A DNA stretch of 64,000 nucleotides, taken from QHXQ01 sp963788965. Lineage in GTDB: Bacteria; Acidobacteriota; Blastocatellia; Pyrinomonadales; Pyrinomonadaceae. The notes beneath the pieces were generated by a model that did not search any database, had not been told where the DNA came from, and saw only the letters and a program-made list of their open reading frames with translations. Positions within the stretch are counted from its first letter, which is position 1; every line of letters begins with the position of its first letter. The DNA lies in assembly GCA_963788965.1 (NCBI GenBank), contig CAWBIK010000005.1, forward strand, positions 744,001 to 808,000. The letters run 5' to 3'. Shown piece after piece: positions 34,648 through 46,179 of this stretch. The translations under genes and the position numbers were made by a program.

Positions 34648-35921
34648 TGCCTTATGAACTATTTCTGGCGCTGCGTTATTTGACCGCACGGCGGCGCGGG
34701 CGTGCGGCGGCGCGCGTGACGGCGCTGGCGGCCCTCGTCGGCATCGCGTGCGGCGTGGCCGCGCTCACGGTGGCGCTGGCACTGGCAAACGGTTTCCGCG
34801 ACGAGATGCGCGCCAAGATTCTGCGCGGCACAGCACACATCACGTTGACGCGCGCCGACGCTCAACCGATCACAAACTGGCCCGCACTCGTCGCGCGCCT
34901 GCGCGCCGTGCCCGGCGTCACGGACGTCGCGCCGACCACTTATAACGGCGCGCTGCTCTGCGGCCCGGACAACAACACCACTTACGCTGTCTTGCGCGGC
35001 ATCGCGCCCGACGCGTTGCAAGCGCGCGCCGAGATTCACCGCACGCTCGTCGTCGGCGATGCGGATGCACTGTTTCGCAGTAATGATGACAGCGACACAA
35101 GCACGCGTGCGGCTGATGAGCCGGCCGTCCCGGCGATAATCGGCGCGGAGTTGGCCGCACGCACGGGGCTTGTGCGCGTTGGCGACGAGGGCTGGCTGGT
35201 TGCGGGCGAGTGGAACGCGGCCGCGGCCGGTTTCACACCGAACACGTGGCACGTGCGCGTCGTGGGTCTGTTCCGCACGGGGCTTTACGAGTTCGATGCA
35301 TCGTGGGTCTATGTGCCGCTGGCCAGCGCCGTGAGTCTGAGCGCCGCAGCGCAAGGCAGCGCGCCGGTCATCAGTCTTGAAACCGCAGACATCTTTCGCA
35401 CGCCTGAGACGGCGGCGCGCGTGCGCGCGACGTTGGGCGCGGAGTACGCGACCGTTGATTGGCAGGAAGCGAACCGGCCACTCTTCGCGGCGCTCGCGTT
35501 GGAACGACGCATGCTCGGTTTAATCATCACGCTGATCCTCTTCGTCGCCGCGCTGAACATCACGACGACGCTCGTGCTGGTCGTCGTCGAGCGCCGCGCG
35601 GACATAGCGATCCTCGGCGCAATCGGCGCACACGCGCGCAGCGTCATGCTCGTCTTCGTGATCGAGGGCGCGCTCATCGGCGCAGTCGGTGCGCTCGCGG
35701 GCACGGCGCTCGGCCTCTTTGCCTGTTACTTGGGCGACCGCTACGGGCTGGTGCGGCTGTCGGCGGAGGTCTATTCGCTCAGCGCCATCCCGTTCCACCC
35801 ACGCGCGGGCGAAACCGCGCTCGCGGCGCTCGGCGCGTTCGTCATCTGCCTGCTCGCCACACTTTACCCCGCGCGCGCCGCCGCACGCCTCAAACCGGCC
35901 GAGGCTTTGCGCTACGAATGA
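34647..35921 (+). CDS. LolC/LolE-like ABC transporter permease
   Basis: The 424-residue protein has the LolC/E layout: one N-terminal helix (about 25-48), a large periplasmic domain, and three C-terminal helices in an FtsX domain (MLGLIITLILFVAALNITTT, VLVVVERRADIAILGAIGA). It ends PAEALRYE, the common end of this family. LolC/E-type permeases extract lipoproteins from the inner membrane, while related ones move lipids or peptides. The ATPase gene follows after a 359-bp gap that holds a tandem repeat. Only one permease gene is present, so a homodimeric transporter is likely. Confidence 0.82.
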   Translation: MPYELFLALRYLTARRRGRAAARVTALAALVGIACGVAALTVALALANGFRDEMRAKILRGTAHITLTRADAQPITNWPALVARLRAVPGVTDVAPTTYNGALLCGPDNNTTYAVLRGIAPDALQARAEIHRTLVVGDADALFRSNDDSDTSTRAADEPAVPAIIGAELAARTGLVRVGDEGWLVAGEWNAAAAGFTPNTWHVRVVGLFRTGLYEFDASWVYVPLASAVSLSAAAQGSAPVISLETADIFRTPETAARVRATLGAEYATVDWQEANRPLFAALALERRMLGLIITLILFVAALNITTTLVLVVVERRADIAILGAIGAHARSVMLVFVIEGALIGAVGALAGTALGLFACYLGDRYGLVRLSAEVYSLSAIPFHPRAGETALAALGAFVICLLATLYPARAAARLKPAEALRYE

Positions 35922-35965
35922 CGCCTAACTGCTGTCGCGCCTACGCTTACCGCGTCCCGGCGCAA

Positions 35966-36228
35966 CCCCGATGCGATGCCCGACAACTCAAATGCGATGC
36001 GTCGCATTGGCGATGTATCGCGTCGCAACGCCAATGCGACGCATGACAGCGCCAATGTGATGCGTCACATCGCCAATGCGACGCATCACATCGCTAATGC
36101 GACGCGATGCAACTCGAATGCGACGCATCGCATTGGCGTTGCGACGCGTCGCAACTCGACTGTCAGGCGTCGCAACTCGACTGTGACGCGTGACATTGGC
36201 GCTGTCAGGCGTGAGTTTGGCGTTGTTT
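35966..36228 (+). repeat. 21-bp self-complementary minisatellite (about 12 units)
   Basis: Eleven full 21-bp units run from 35987 to 36217, with a diverged unit before (35966-35986) and a partial one after. A typical unit is CGCCAATGCGACGCATCACAT (21 bases, written here split as CGCCAAT GCGACGC ATCACAT). The inner ATGCGACGCAT is quasi-palindromic and the linker occurs as CATCGCCA or TGGCGATG, so both strands look alike. Unit length is three 7-mers or seven codons. An open frame 35976-36230 would encode a heptapeptide repeat (such as ANATHHI), and the other strand does the same, but no ribosome site is seen. There are no spacers, so it is not CRISPR. It fills the gap between the Lol-like permease and ATPase genes. 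Confidence 0.85.
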
Positions 36229-36280
36229 AACCATGCGCGGGCGTTGCGTGAGCGCGCGGCGGCGCGGGTTGCCATAAACT

Positions 36281-36994
36281 TTGACGACTGAAACCGATCA
36301 GCCTGTTCTGCAAGTGCGCGAGTTGCGTAAGTCTTACACGCTGCCGGGGGGCGGCGCATTGGCGGTGTTGCGCGGCGTGTCGTTCGCCGTCGGCGCGGGC
36401 GAGATGTTGGCGGTCGTGGGCGCGTCGGGCGCGGGCAAATCAACGCTGCTGCACGTCTGCGGCGCTTTGGATGCGGCGGACGGCGGGCACGTCAGCGTCG
36501 GCGACGTGGACTTGCTGCGGGCCGGCGCGGCGCAACTCGCCGCGCTGCGTAACCGCGAGATCGGCTTCGTCTTCCAGTTTCACCACCTGCTGCCCGACCT
36601 GTCCGCGTTAGAAAACGTCGCGCTGCCGCTCTTGGTCGCGCGGCAAGACTGGCGCGCGGCGCGGGCGGCGGCGACTGAACTGCTGATCGCCACGGGCTTG
36701 CAAGCGCGCGCCATGCATCGCACGGGCGAACTCTCAGGCGGCGAGCAACAACGCGTGGCTTTAGCGCGCGCGCTCGTCGTGCGCCCGCGCCTCGTCTTGG
36801 CCGACGAGCCGACCGGCAATCTCGACGCGCAGACGGGCGCAGAGGTCGCCGCCCTGCTCGCCCGTCTGTGCCGCGAGCGCGGCGCGGCTGCCGTCGTCGC
36901 CACGCACAACGAACAACTCGCACGCGCCTGCGACCGCGTGTTGTTACTTAAAGACGGTTGCCTGCACGAGCAAATGATGCAGGCCGAAGCTTGA
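36281..36994 (+). CDS. lolD: LolD-like ABC transporter ATPase
   Basis: The 237-residue protein is a complete ABC ATPase of the LolD/MacB type. It has Walker A GASGAGKST, a Q-loop in FVFQFHHLLPDLSALENV, the signature LSGGEQQR, Walker B LVLADEPTGNLD and an H-loop His in VVATHNEQ. It should power the LolC/E-like permease encoded upstream, in lipoprotein or lipid export. The start is TTG at 36281, as no ATG or GTG is suitably placed. Its last codons form part of a long hairpin (36976-37051). Confidence 0.82.
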   Translation: MTTETDQPVLQVRELRKSYTLPGGGALAVLRGVSFAVGAGEMLAVVGASGAGKSTLLHVCGALDAADGGHVSVGDVDLLRAGAAQLAALRNREIGFVFQFHHLLPDLSALENVALPLLVARQDWRAARAAATELLIATGLQARAMHRTGELSGGEQQRVALARALVVRPRLVLADEPTGNLDAQTGAEVAALLARLCRERGAAAVVATHNEQLARACDRVLLLKDGCLHEQMMQAEA

Positions 36995-37051
36995 ATGATG
37001 AATGAGAAATAGCGCTGTTTCTTATTCATCATTGAGCCTTCGGCCTGCATC
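36976..37051. repeat. Heptamer-word palindrome reaching into the lolD coding end
   Basis: The 34-base arm 36976-37009 pairs with 37018-37051 around an 8-base loop, with a few mismatches. It includes AATGATG and AATGAGA words. The first 16 bases are the last codons of the lolD-like gene, so the palindrome copies coding sequence into its other arm. Confidence 0.8.
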
Positions 37052-37069
37052 AGTCTGTCCTATAATCAT

Positions 37070-37104
37070 TTGCCTTTTGCCTGCATCAAGTTGCCTTTTG
37101 CCTT
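37070..37104 (+). repeat. Five tandem heptamers (TTGCCTT type)
   Basis: TTGCCTT, TTGCCTG, CATCAAG, TTGCCTT, TTGCCTT follow without gaps. No complementary arm was found nearby. A TATAAT at 37128-37133 lies downstream and may be the -10 box of clpC, with no clear -35 box. Confidence 0.65.
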
Positions 37105-37215
37105 CATGGTGTGGCGGCATTGAGTTATAATGCCGACGAGCGGCGAGCAGCATCGTTACATCCCGTGCGTATGTGCGCCGCCAGAATCAACACCGTCGGC
37201 CATCATCAGCCTTTT

Positions 37216-39606
<2,391 letters not shown>

Positions 39607-39635
39607 GGGCAAAGCAGTAGTTAGTTGCAGAGGGC

Positions 39636-39700
39636 GCAGGCGGCCGGTTGAATTACCGCTCGTGAAGTTGAGTGAGCATTCAATCGGCCGCCTGCTTTTT
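39636..39700 (+). terminator. Terminator of clpC
   Basis: An 18-bp stem (39636-39653 with 39678-39695, one G-U pair) with a 24-base loop is followed by TTTTT at 39696-39700. It lies 30 bp past the clpC stop. Confidence 0.78.
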
Positions 39701-39735
39701 CTGCCTGCGGCCCGCCGTCTAATGCCTGCTGTCGT

Positions 39736-39765
39736 TTGCTGTTTCCCTTTTGCCTTCTTTATAAT
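39736..39765 (+). promoter_or_regulatory. Promoter of the bamA operon
   Basis: TTGCTG (39736-39741), 18 bases and TATAAT (39760-39765) form a sigma70-like promoter. It would give a leader of about 200 bases before the bamA ATG at 39969. Nothing else was seen in the clpC-bamA gap besides the clpC terminator. Confidence 0.55.
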
Positions 39766-39968
39766 GTGCGCCTTTGCTTGACCCGTGCCGCTGGCAACCG
39801 TGATGTGGTTGGCCTGAATCCAAGAATCACCGACAGTTGCACCCGCGCCCCGTTCTTCCGGTCGCCAAAGGGATGCGCGCGGTCGAGGCAAGCAAGCTAG
39901 AGGATTTCGTTCGTCCTACATCCCGATAGTCTTTAGTCTTTCTGTCAGCTTTGAGGCATCAAGCGATT

Positions 39969-42900
39969 ATGCAAATCTGCGCGCCGGGACGGCGCTTTCT
40001 GCTGGCCGCCCTTATCGTGTTCGGCCACCTCGCCCTGCTCGTCGCCTTCGGCGCTGTGCAGGCGCACGCGCAGGAGCAGCCCGCCGCCACTACCGGCCAG
40101 CGCCTCGTCGAGTCCGTAGACATACAGGGCAACCGCCGCAACCGCGACGAAGACCTGTTGTACTACGTCACTACGCGAGCCGGCGACCAGTACAACGAGG
40201 CGCAGGTACAGCGCGACTTCAAGGCCCTAATGGACTTGGGCTTTTTCAACAAGGTCGAGTCGCGCGTGTTGACGGGCAACGGCCGCGCGGCGGCGTCGAA
40301 GTGATCTTCGAGGTCAAGGAACTGCCGATCATTCGTGATCTACAGTTCGAGGGTTTGCACAGCCTGACCGAGTCGGAAATCCTGAAGGCGTTCCGCGAGC
40401 GGCGCATCGGCGTGCAGAAAGAGAACATCTCCGACCCCGTCAAGATCAACAACGCCAAGCGCCTGATCAAAGAACTGCTCGCCGCCAAAGGGCATCCGAA
40501 CGCCGTCGTGACCGAAGAGGTCGAATCGGTTTCGGCCGGGTCGAGCGCGGTCACGTTCCGCGTGCAGGAAGGCAAGCGCGTGCGCGTCGTCGAGATCGAC
40601 TTTGAAGGCAATCAGGTCTTCAAGGACGGGCAACTGCGCGGCGCGATGAAGTACGTGAAAGAGGCCGGCCTCATCACGCGCTTCAAAGGGTTGGACATTC
40701 TCGACCGCGAGAAACTCGATTACGACCTGCGCCTCGTGCGCAACTACATGGCCGGCAAGGGCTACCTGCAAGCGCGCCCCGGCGAGCCGCGCATCGAGAG
40801 CGTGGGCTTGCGTCGCACCGGCTTCATTCTGCCGCTGCCGCTGCTGTCGTCCGTGGACGAAGGCTTGCGCGTCACGGTCCCGATCATCGAAGGCCGCCTC
40901 TATCGCCTCGGCGAGTTGAAGATCGAAGGCAACTCGATCTTTAGTGAAGACCGCATCAAGGCCGTACTCGGTTTGAAGAAGGGCGACGTGGCGAGCGGCG
41001 AGCGCGTGTACAAGGCGTTCTTCGAGGAGTTGAAAAAGTATTACGGCAACAACGGCTTCATCCAGTATTCGGCCGAGCCTGAGCCGACCTTCAAAGATGA
41101 TCCGAACAACCCGAAAGAGGGCGTGGTCGATTACGCCGTCACGATTGACGAGGGCAAGCAGTTCACTTTGAACCGGCTTGAGTTTCAGGGCAACACCTTC
41201 ACGCGCGACTACGTGCTGCGCCGCGAAGTGGTCTTGAACGAGGGCGACATTTACAATCAGGGCTTCTTGGAGTTCTCCATCCTGCGCCTGAACCAACTCG
41301 GCTTCTTCGATCCGGTGGACAAGGATAAAGACGTAGATTTCCGCACGGACGAAGAACGCGGCGAGGTCGCTGCCACGATCAAAGTGGTCGAGCGCGGGCG
41401 GCAGCAAATCTCATTTAACGGCGGACTGTCCGGCATCGGCGGCTCGTTCTTCGGCTTGGACTATTCGACGAACAACCTCTTCGGGCGCGGCGAAACTCTC
41501 TCGCTAAGTCTGGCGGCGGGCAACCGGCAACGTTCGTTCGTCTTCTCGTTCACCGAACCATACTTCAAGAACCGGCAAATCTCGGCCGGCTTTTCGCTCT
41601 ACTCGCAGTCGTTGAAATACTTCGGCGAGGGCACGTTCCTGTCGCAGAATGTGGCGGCGCAACAGGGCCTCTTCGGCGATCAACTCGACTTCCTGAACAC
41701 GAGCGAGGAGAACCTGTTCACGCAGACCTCGACCGGCGGCAGCCTCTTTACCTCGGCGCTGCTGTCCGAGTTCCGGCGCAAGACGCCCTTCAACCTTGCG
41801 TCGCGCGTCGGCCTCAGTTACACGCTGTCGCGCACGAGCGTGAAGGACCCGGAAGTCAACGCCGACCCGAACAATCCAAACTTCATCCCGGTCATCTATC
41901 GCCAGCCGAATATTCTGACAAGCCGCATCACGCCGTCGTTCATCTACGACACGCGCGACATACGCGGCGTAGACGCCATCTCCGGTAAACAACTCGCCGC
42001 GTCGTTCGCCTTCGCCGGCCTCGGCGGCGATGTCCGGACCTATCAGCCGACGTTCTCTTATCAGCAGTTCTTCCCGATTCGCCGCAAACGCGAACTGATC
42101 CCCGAAGTCTTCGGCTTCCGCATCATCGGCGGGCATTCGGGCAGCTTCGCCACGAGCAGCAAGGTGCGCGCCTCGCAGCAGAGTTCGCTCGCCTTCATCG
42201 GCGGCGTGCCCGTCTACGAACGCTTCTTCCTCGGCGACGAGTTCACGATCCGTGGTTACAACGTGCGCTCGATTAGTCCCATCGTGCCGCTCGAACAGTT
42301 CGTCACCACGCGCAACGTCGTCGTCGCCGAGAACGCCACGGGCACGCCGGTCCTGCTCGACGGGCTACAGAGCTTTGCTTCGTTCGGTCAGTTCACCGGC
42401 ACGAGCGGCGCGAACCCGCGCCTGCTCTCGCGCGGCTTCCAACCCATCGGCGCGGACACGCAGTTGCTCGGCAACTTCGAGTACCGCGTGCCGATCTTCG
42501 GTACGACCGTGAGCGCCGCCGCCTACGCCGACATCGGCACGGCCTTTAATCTGCGTTCAGGTTCAGATCAGGTTTTCTCCAGCGAGTTTCAGTCCGACCC
42601 GCGCTTCCTGCAAACGCTCGGCGCAATCGTGTGTCCGGGCGGCATCGCGGGTGTCAGCATCAACACGCTGGCCGCTTGTCAGGACAACTCGCAGCTTGCG
42701 CTCTCGTTCTTCGGTGGCTTAGTGGCCCGCGACACGCGTTTGGTCACGCGCGAAGAGTTGGCGTCTGAATTGGCCCGGTTCGGGCCGCAAGACCCTGTGA
42801 CGTTCCTGCCCTTCGGGTTCTATCAAGTCTTCCTGCGGGGCGACGTGCAGACCAACACGGCGGTGCGCCTCTCGCAGAGCACTTTTAACAAGCTGAAAGA

Positions 42901-43075
42901 CTTCCGCTCAAGCCTCGGCTTCGAGGTGCGCGTGCAACTGCCCGTGGTCAATGTTCCGTTCCGCCTCATCTATGCCTTCAACCCGAACGCGCGCCGTGGT
43001 CTGAACGACCAAGTGCCGCTCATCTTCAACGAGGAGCGGAGCGTGTTCCGCTTCAGCGTCGGCAGAACGTTCTAA
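39969..43075 (+). CDS. bamA: Outer-membrane assembly protein BamA (frameshifted)
   Basis: The first frame (ATG at 39969) has a signal peptide ending VQAHAQ and the first POTRA domain (VESVDIQGNRRNRDEDLLYY). After a shift near 40282-40294 the second frame carries the remaining POTRA domains (ELPIIRDLQFEGLHSLTESE, ISDPVKINNAKRLIKELL) and the Omp85 barrel, with FFLGDEFTIRGYNVRS of the lid-lock region and a terminal Phe. BamA folds and inserts barrel proteins and is essential, so the missing base is probably an error. The full length would be about 1035 residues, longer than E. coli BamA because of barrel-loop insertions. It heads an envelope operon. Confidence 0.92.
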
Positions 43076-43206
43076 ACCGGCCCGGACGGCGGGCGGACTT
43101 TTTTGCCGTTTCGAGTTAAACTACTAAGTTGACGCGGGCGCGACATTTCGCATCTAACAGCGCGTCACCTTTTTTCAACACTGTAAGGAGCAGTAACAGA
43201 AAGACA

Positions 43207-43821
43207 ATGAGACCAGTTCGCTTCCTCTGCGCCGCCATCGTGTTTGCGGCGTTCACGATTGTTTCGGCGCAGGCGCAGACGCCGGCGCGGCCGGCCGGCG
43301 CGCAACCCGCCACCGGCGCACCCGCCGGTACAGCCAAGATCGCCGTCATCGATTCCGGCTCGTTCAGCGACGAGAAGGGCGGCATCACCCGCGTCGTCAA
43401 CGCGGTCAAGCAGGTGGACACGCAGTTTGCGCCGGAGCGCACCGCGTTGCAGACCTTGCAGACCCAGTACAACACGCTGGTCGCCGAGATCGAGAAGACC
43501 GTGTCAGTAGCCAACCCGCAGCAGATCGCGCAGAAGCGCGAACAGGCCGAGCAGTTGCAAACGCAGATCAAGCGCAAGCAGGAAGACGCGCAGGCCGCCT
43601 TCCAGAAGCGCATGGGCGACGTGCTCGACCCGCTGCAAGCGGACGTGTACAGCGCACTCCAAACCTTCGCGCAGGCGCGCGGCATCTCTGTCATCATCGA
43701 TGCCAGCCGCGTGCCGCTCATCTACGTTGCCGATAGCGTGGACATCACCAAAGAGTTCATCACCGAATATAACCGGACGCACCCGGCGACGGCCGCCAGC
43801 AGCGCGCCCGCCCGGCCTTAA
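43207..43821 (+). CDS. skp: Periplasmic chaperone Skp/OmpH family
   Basis: The ATG at 43207 begins a signal peptide (RFLCAAIVFAAFTIVSAQAQ) and a Pro/Ala linker. The mature part (about 45-190) starts AKIAVIDSGSFSDEKGG, has the long helical tentacles (LQTLQTQYNTLVAEIEKTV to KRKQEDAQAAFQKRMGDVL) and closes with SVIIDASRVPLIYVADSVDI, the OmpH/Skp pattern. It keeps unfolded outer-membrane proteins soluble. Its place behind bamA fits this. Confidence 0.88.
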   Translation: MRPVRFLCAAIVFAAFTIVSAQAQTPARPAGAQPATGAPAGTAKIAVIDSGSFSDEKGGITRVVNAVKQVDTQFAPERTALQTLQTQYNTLVAEIEKTVSVANPQQIAQKREQAEQLQTQIKRKQEDAQAAFQKRMGDVLDPLQADVYSALQTFAQARGISVIIDASRVPLIYVADSVDITKEFITEYNRTHPATAASSAPARP

Positions 43822-43836
43822 TGACCGACAAGTAGT

Positions 43837-43915
43837 CAGTCGCCAGTAGCCAGTAGCACAAGCAAGACGAATGCGCGCCGCGCTGTCTTGCTGTGCTGCT
43901 GGCTACTGATTACTG
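43837..43915. repeat. Heptamer-word palindrome (CCAGTAG type)
   Basis: CCAGTAG words in tandem form the arm 43837-43868, which pairs with 43885-43915 with few mismatches. It lies between skp and fabZ, in the position where lpxD stands in many genomes. Confidence 0.75.
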
Positions 43916-43933
43916 CCTGCTAACTATTTCCCC

Positions 43934-44386
43934 ATGGACACCCTTCTCGACGCCCGCGCCATTCAAGCACTGCTGCCGCACCGTTATCCCTTCCTGCTCG
44001 TTGATCGCATCGTCGAACTCGTGCCGAAGGAGCGCATCGTCGGCGTCAAACAGGTGACGATTAACGAGCCGTTCTTTCAAGGTCACTTCCCCGGTGCGCC
44101 CGTCATGCCCGGCGTGCTCGTGGTCGAGGCGCTGGCGCAGGTCGGCGCGATCTTGGCCTTGCGCGAGATCGGCGACCGCGAGCAGAAGTTAGTCCTTTTC
44201 ACCGGCATCAAAGAGGCGCGCTTCCGCCAGCCCGTCGTGCCCGGCGACACGCTCATGCTCGAAGTGACAGCGTTGCGGATCGGCTCGCGCGTGCAACGCA
44301 TGCGCGGCGAGGCTAAGGTGGACGGCCGGCTCGTCGCCGAAGCCGACATCATGAGCGCCATCGCCGACCGCAGCGCCGTACAATGA
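43934..44386 (+). CDS. fabZ: 3-hydroxyacyl-ACP dehydratase FabZ
   Basis: The 150-residue protein is a single hot-dog dehydratase. It shows LPHRYPFLLVDRIVEL and the catalytic segment FFQGHFPGAPVMPGVLVVEA with His and Glu. It removes water from 3-hydroxyacyl-ACP in fatty-acid synthesis. Its stop overlaps the lpxA start by four bases (ATGA), so the two enzymes that share the 3-hydroxyacyl-ACP pool are made together. Confidence 0.95.
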   Translation: MDTLLDARAIQALLPHRYPFLLVDRIVELVPKERIVGVKQVTINEPFFQGHFPGAPVMPGVLVVEALAQVGAILALREIGDREQKLVLFTGIKEARFRQPVVPGDTLMLEVTALRIGSRVQRMRGEAKVDGRLVAEADIMSAIADRSAVQ

Positions 44387-45159
44387 CTTTCCGCCACCCG
44401 TCCGCCATCGTCAGCCCGCGCGCCGAGGTCGGGCGCGACTGCCACATCGGCCCCTACTGCATCGTCGGCGACGAAGTCCACTTAGGCGACGGCGTGCGTC
44501 TCGACGGGCACTGCGTCATAGACGGGCGCACGCACATCGGCGACGAGACACACATCTTCCCCTTCGTCTCCATCGGGCTGGCATCGCAAGATTTGAAATA
44601 CAAAGGTGAACCGGCCGAGACGCGCATCGGGCGGCGCAACCGCATCCGCGAGTTTGTCACCATTCATCGCGGCACAGCCGGCGGCGGCATGCTCACACGC
44701 ACTGGCGACGACTGCCTGATCATGGCGCAAGCGCACATCGCGCACGATTGTCTTGTGGGCGATCATGTCATCATGGCCAACGCCGCGACCTTCGCCGGTC
44801 ACGTCGCGGTCGAAGACGGCGCGAACATCGGCGCGTATTCGGGTGTCCATCAGTTCTGCCGCATCGGGCGCGAGGCTTATATCGGCGGCTACTCGGTCGT
44901 CGTCAAAGATGCTTTGCCTTACGCGCTCACGGTCGGCAACCACGCCAAGTGCTACGGCCTGAACACCACCGGCATGAAGCGGCGCAACTACCCGCAAGCG
45001 ACCATCGACGCCCTGCACCATGCCTTCCGCCTCCTGCTTACTTCCAAACTCAACACCACGCAGGCCGTCGAACGCATCCGTCGAGAGATCAACGACTCGA
45101 CCGAAGTCGCCGCCCTCATCAACTTCATCGAAACTTCGCAACGCGGAGTGATAAAATAA
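44383..45159 (+). CDS. lpxA: UDP-N-acetylglucosamine acyltransferase LpxA
   Basis: The 258-residue protein has the left-handed beta-helix hexapeptide repeats (for example VSPRAEVGRDCHIGPYCIVG), the catalytic His in AQAHIAHDCLVGD, the GVHQFCRIG loop, and a helical C-terminal end. It adds a 3-hydroxyacyl chain to UDP-GlcNAc, the first step of lipid A synthesis. It is directly coupled to fabZ and followed by lpxI. Its stop codon touches the start of a palindrome. Confidence 0.95.
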   Translation: MTFRHPSAIVSPRAEVGRDCHIGPYCIVGDEVHLGDGVRLDGHCVIDGRTHIGDETHIFPFVSIGLASQDLKYKGEPAETRIGRRNRIREFVTIHRGTAGGGMLTRTGDDCLIMAQAHIAHDCLVGDHVIMANAATFAGHVAVEDGANIGAYSGVHQFCRIGREAYIGGYSVVVKDALPYALTVGNHAKCYGLNTTGMKRRNYPQATIDALHHAFRLLLTSKLNTTQAVERIRREINDSTEVAALINFIETSQRGVIK

Positions 45160-45240
45160 TTGCGGATTGCGGAAGTCGGATTGCGGATTGATGAGTGAAC
45201 CGCTGGTCAGCAATTCATTCTTCATGCCGCAATCCGCAAT
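45159..45240. repeat. Heptamer-word palindrome (ATTGCGG type)
   Basis: ATTGCGG, ATTGCGG, AAGTCGG, ATTGCGG, ATTGATG run in tandem from 45159. The first 14 bases (45159-45172) pair perfectly with 45227-45240. It fills the lpxA-lpxI gap. Confidence 0.78.
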
Positions 45241-45246
45241 TCATCC

Positions 45247-46044
45247 ATGCACTACGGTTTGATCGCAGGCAACGGCCAGTTTCCGTTTCTCGTGCTTGAA
45301 GGGGCGCGGCGCGCGGGCGTCCGCTTGGCGGTAGCCGCGATCCGCGAAGAGACTGATCCGAAGATCGAGCAGGCGGCCGACAAGTTAACATGGGTCGGCA
45401 TCGGCCAACTCGGCAAGATGATCCGCTTCTTCAAGCGCGAAGGCGTCGAGCGCGCCATCATGGCGGGGCAAGTCAAACACGTCCAGATTTTCAGCGGCGC
45501 ATTGCCCGACGTGCGCATGCTCAAACTGCTGATTAGCTTGCCGCGTCGCAACACCGATGCGCTCATCGGCGCGGTCGCCGCCGAACTGGCCAAAGAAGGC
45601 ATCGAACTGATCGACTCAACCTATTTTCTACAAGACCACTTGCCGCAACCGGGCACGCTCACGCGGCGCGCGCCCGACGAGCGCGAACGCGGCGACATCG
45701 AATATGGTCTCGAAGTCGCACGCGAGATCGCGCGCCTTGATCTCGGTCAAACCATCGTCGTGCGCGCCCGCGCCTGTGTGGCCATCGAAGCAATGGAAGG
45801 CACGGACGCGACCATCCGCCGCGCCGGCACACTCGCGCGCGGCCGCCTCACCGTCGTCAAACTCGCCAAGCCCGATCAAGACATGCGCTTCGACGTGCCC
45901 GTCGTCGGCCGTCCCACCATCGACACCATGCTCGAAGCCGGCGCAACCTGCCTCTGCCTCACCGCCGGCAAGACCTTGATCTTCGACCGCGCCGACATGC
46001 TCAAACTCGCCGACCAGCACCGCATCGCCGTCGTCGCTGTCTAA
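45247..46044 (+). CDS. lpxI: UDP-2,3-diacylglucosamine pyrophosphatase LpxI
   Basis: The 265-residue protein matches LpxI (DUF1009). It begins GLIAGNGQFPFLVLEGAR, has VGIGQLGKMIRFFKREGVER, ERGDIEYGLEVAREIARLDL and a C-terminal domain with RARACVAIEAMEGTDATIRR and GRPTIDTMLEAGATCL. It hydrolyses UDP-2,3-diacyl-GlcN to lipid X in the fourth step of lipid A synthesis, replacing LpxH. It follows lpxA and is the last gene of the envelope operon here. Confidence 0.93.
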   Translation: MHYGLIAGNGQFPFLVLEGARRAGVRLAVAAIREETDPKIEQAADKLTWVGIGQLGKMIRFFKREGVERAIMAGQVKHVQIFSGALPDVRMLKLLISLPRRNTDALIGAVAAELAKEGIELIDSTYFLQDHLPQPGTLTRRAPDERERGDIEYGLEVAREIARLDLGQTIVVRARACVAIEAMEGTDATIRRAGTLARGRLTVVKLAKPDQDMRFDVPVVGRPTIDTMLEAGATCLCLTAGKTLIFDRADMLKLADQHRIAVVAV

Positions 46045-46179
46045 CCTTCAGTCCGGCATGCACATAATATGTAGACGCCACTAGCATGACAGGCGCACAA
46101 TGTGCTGGCTCGTGGGCCAAGTGTAATTTCAATGTACGCGAGCGCGGCCGTTCATCCTCATTAAGCGAGCAAATAGATC

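Noticed and set aside
35966..36228. Tandem repeat as a CRISPR array
   Set aside because: Units follow one another without spacers, are only 21 bp long and vary inside; no cas gene is present.
39969..43075. Programmed frameshifting in bamA, era and others
   Set aside because: No slippery heptamer with a downstream pseudoknot was seen, the shifts go in different directions, and these families are not known to use it.
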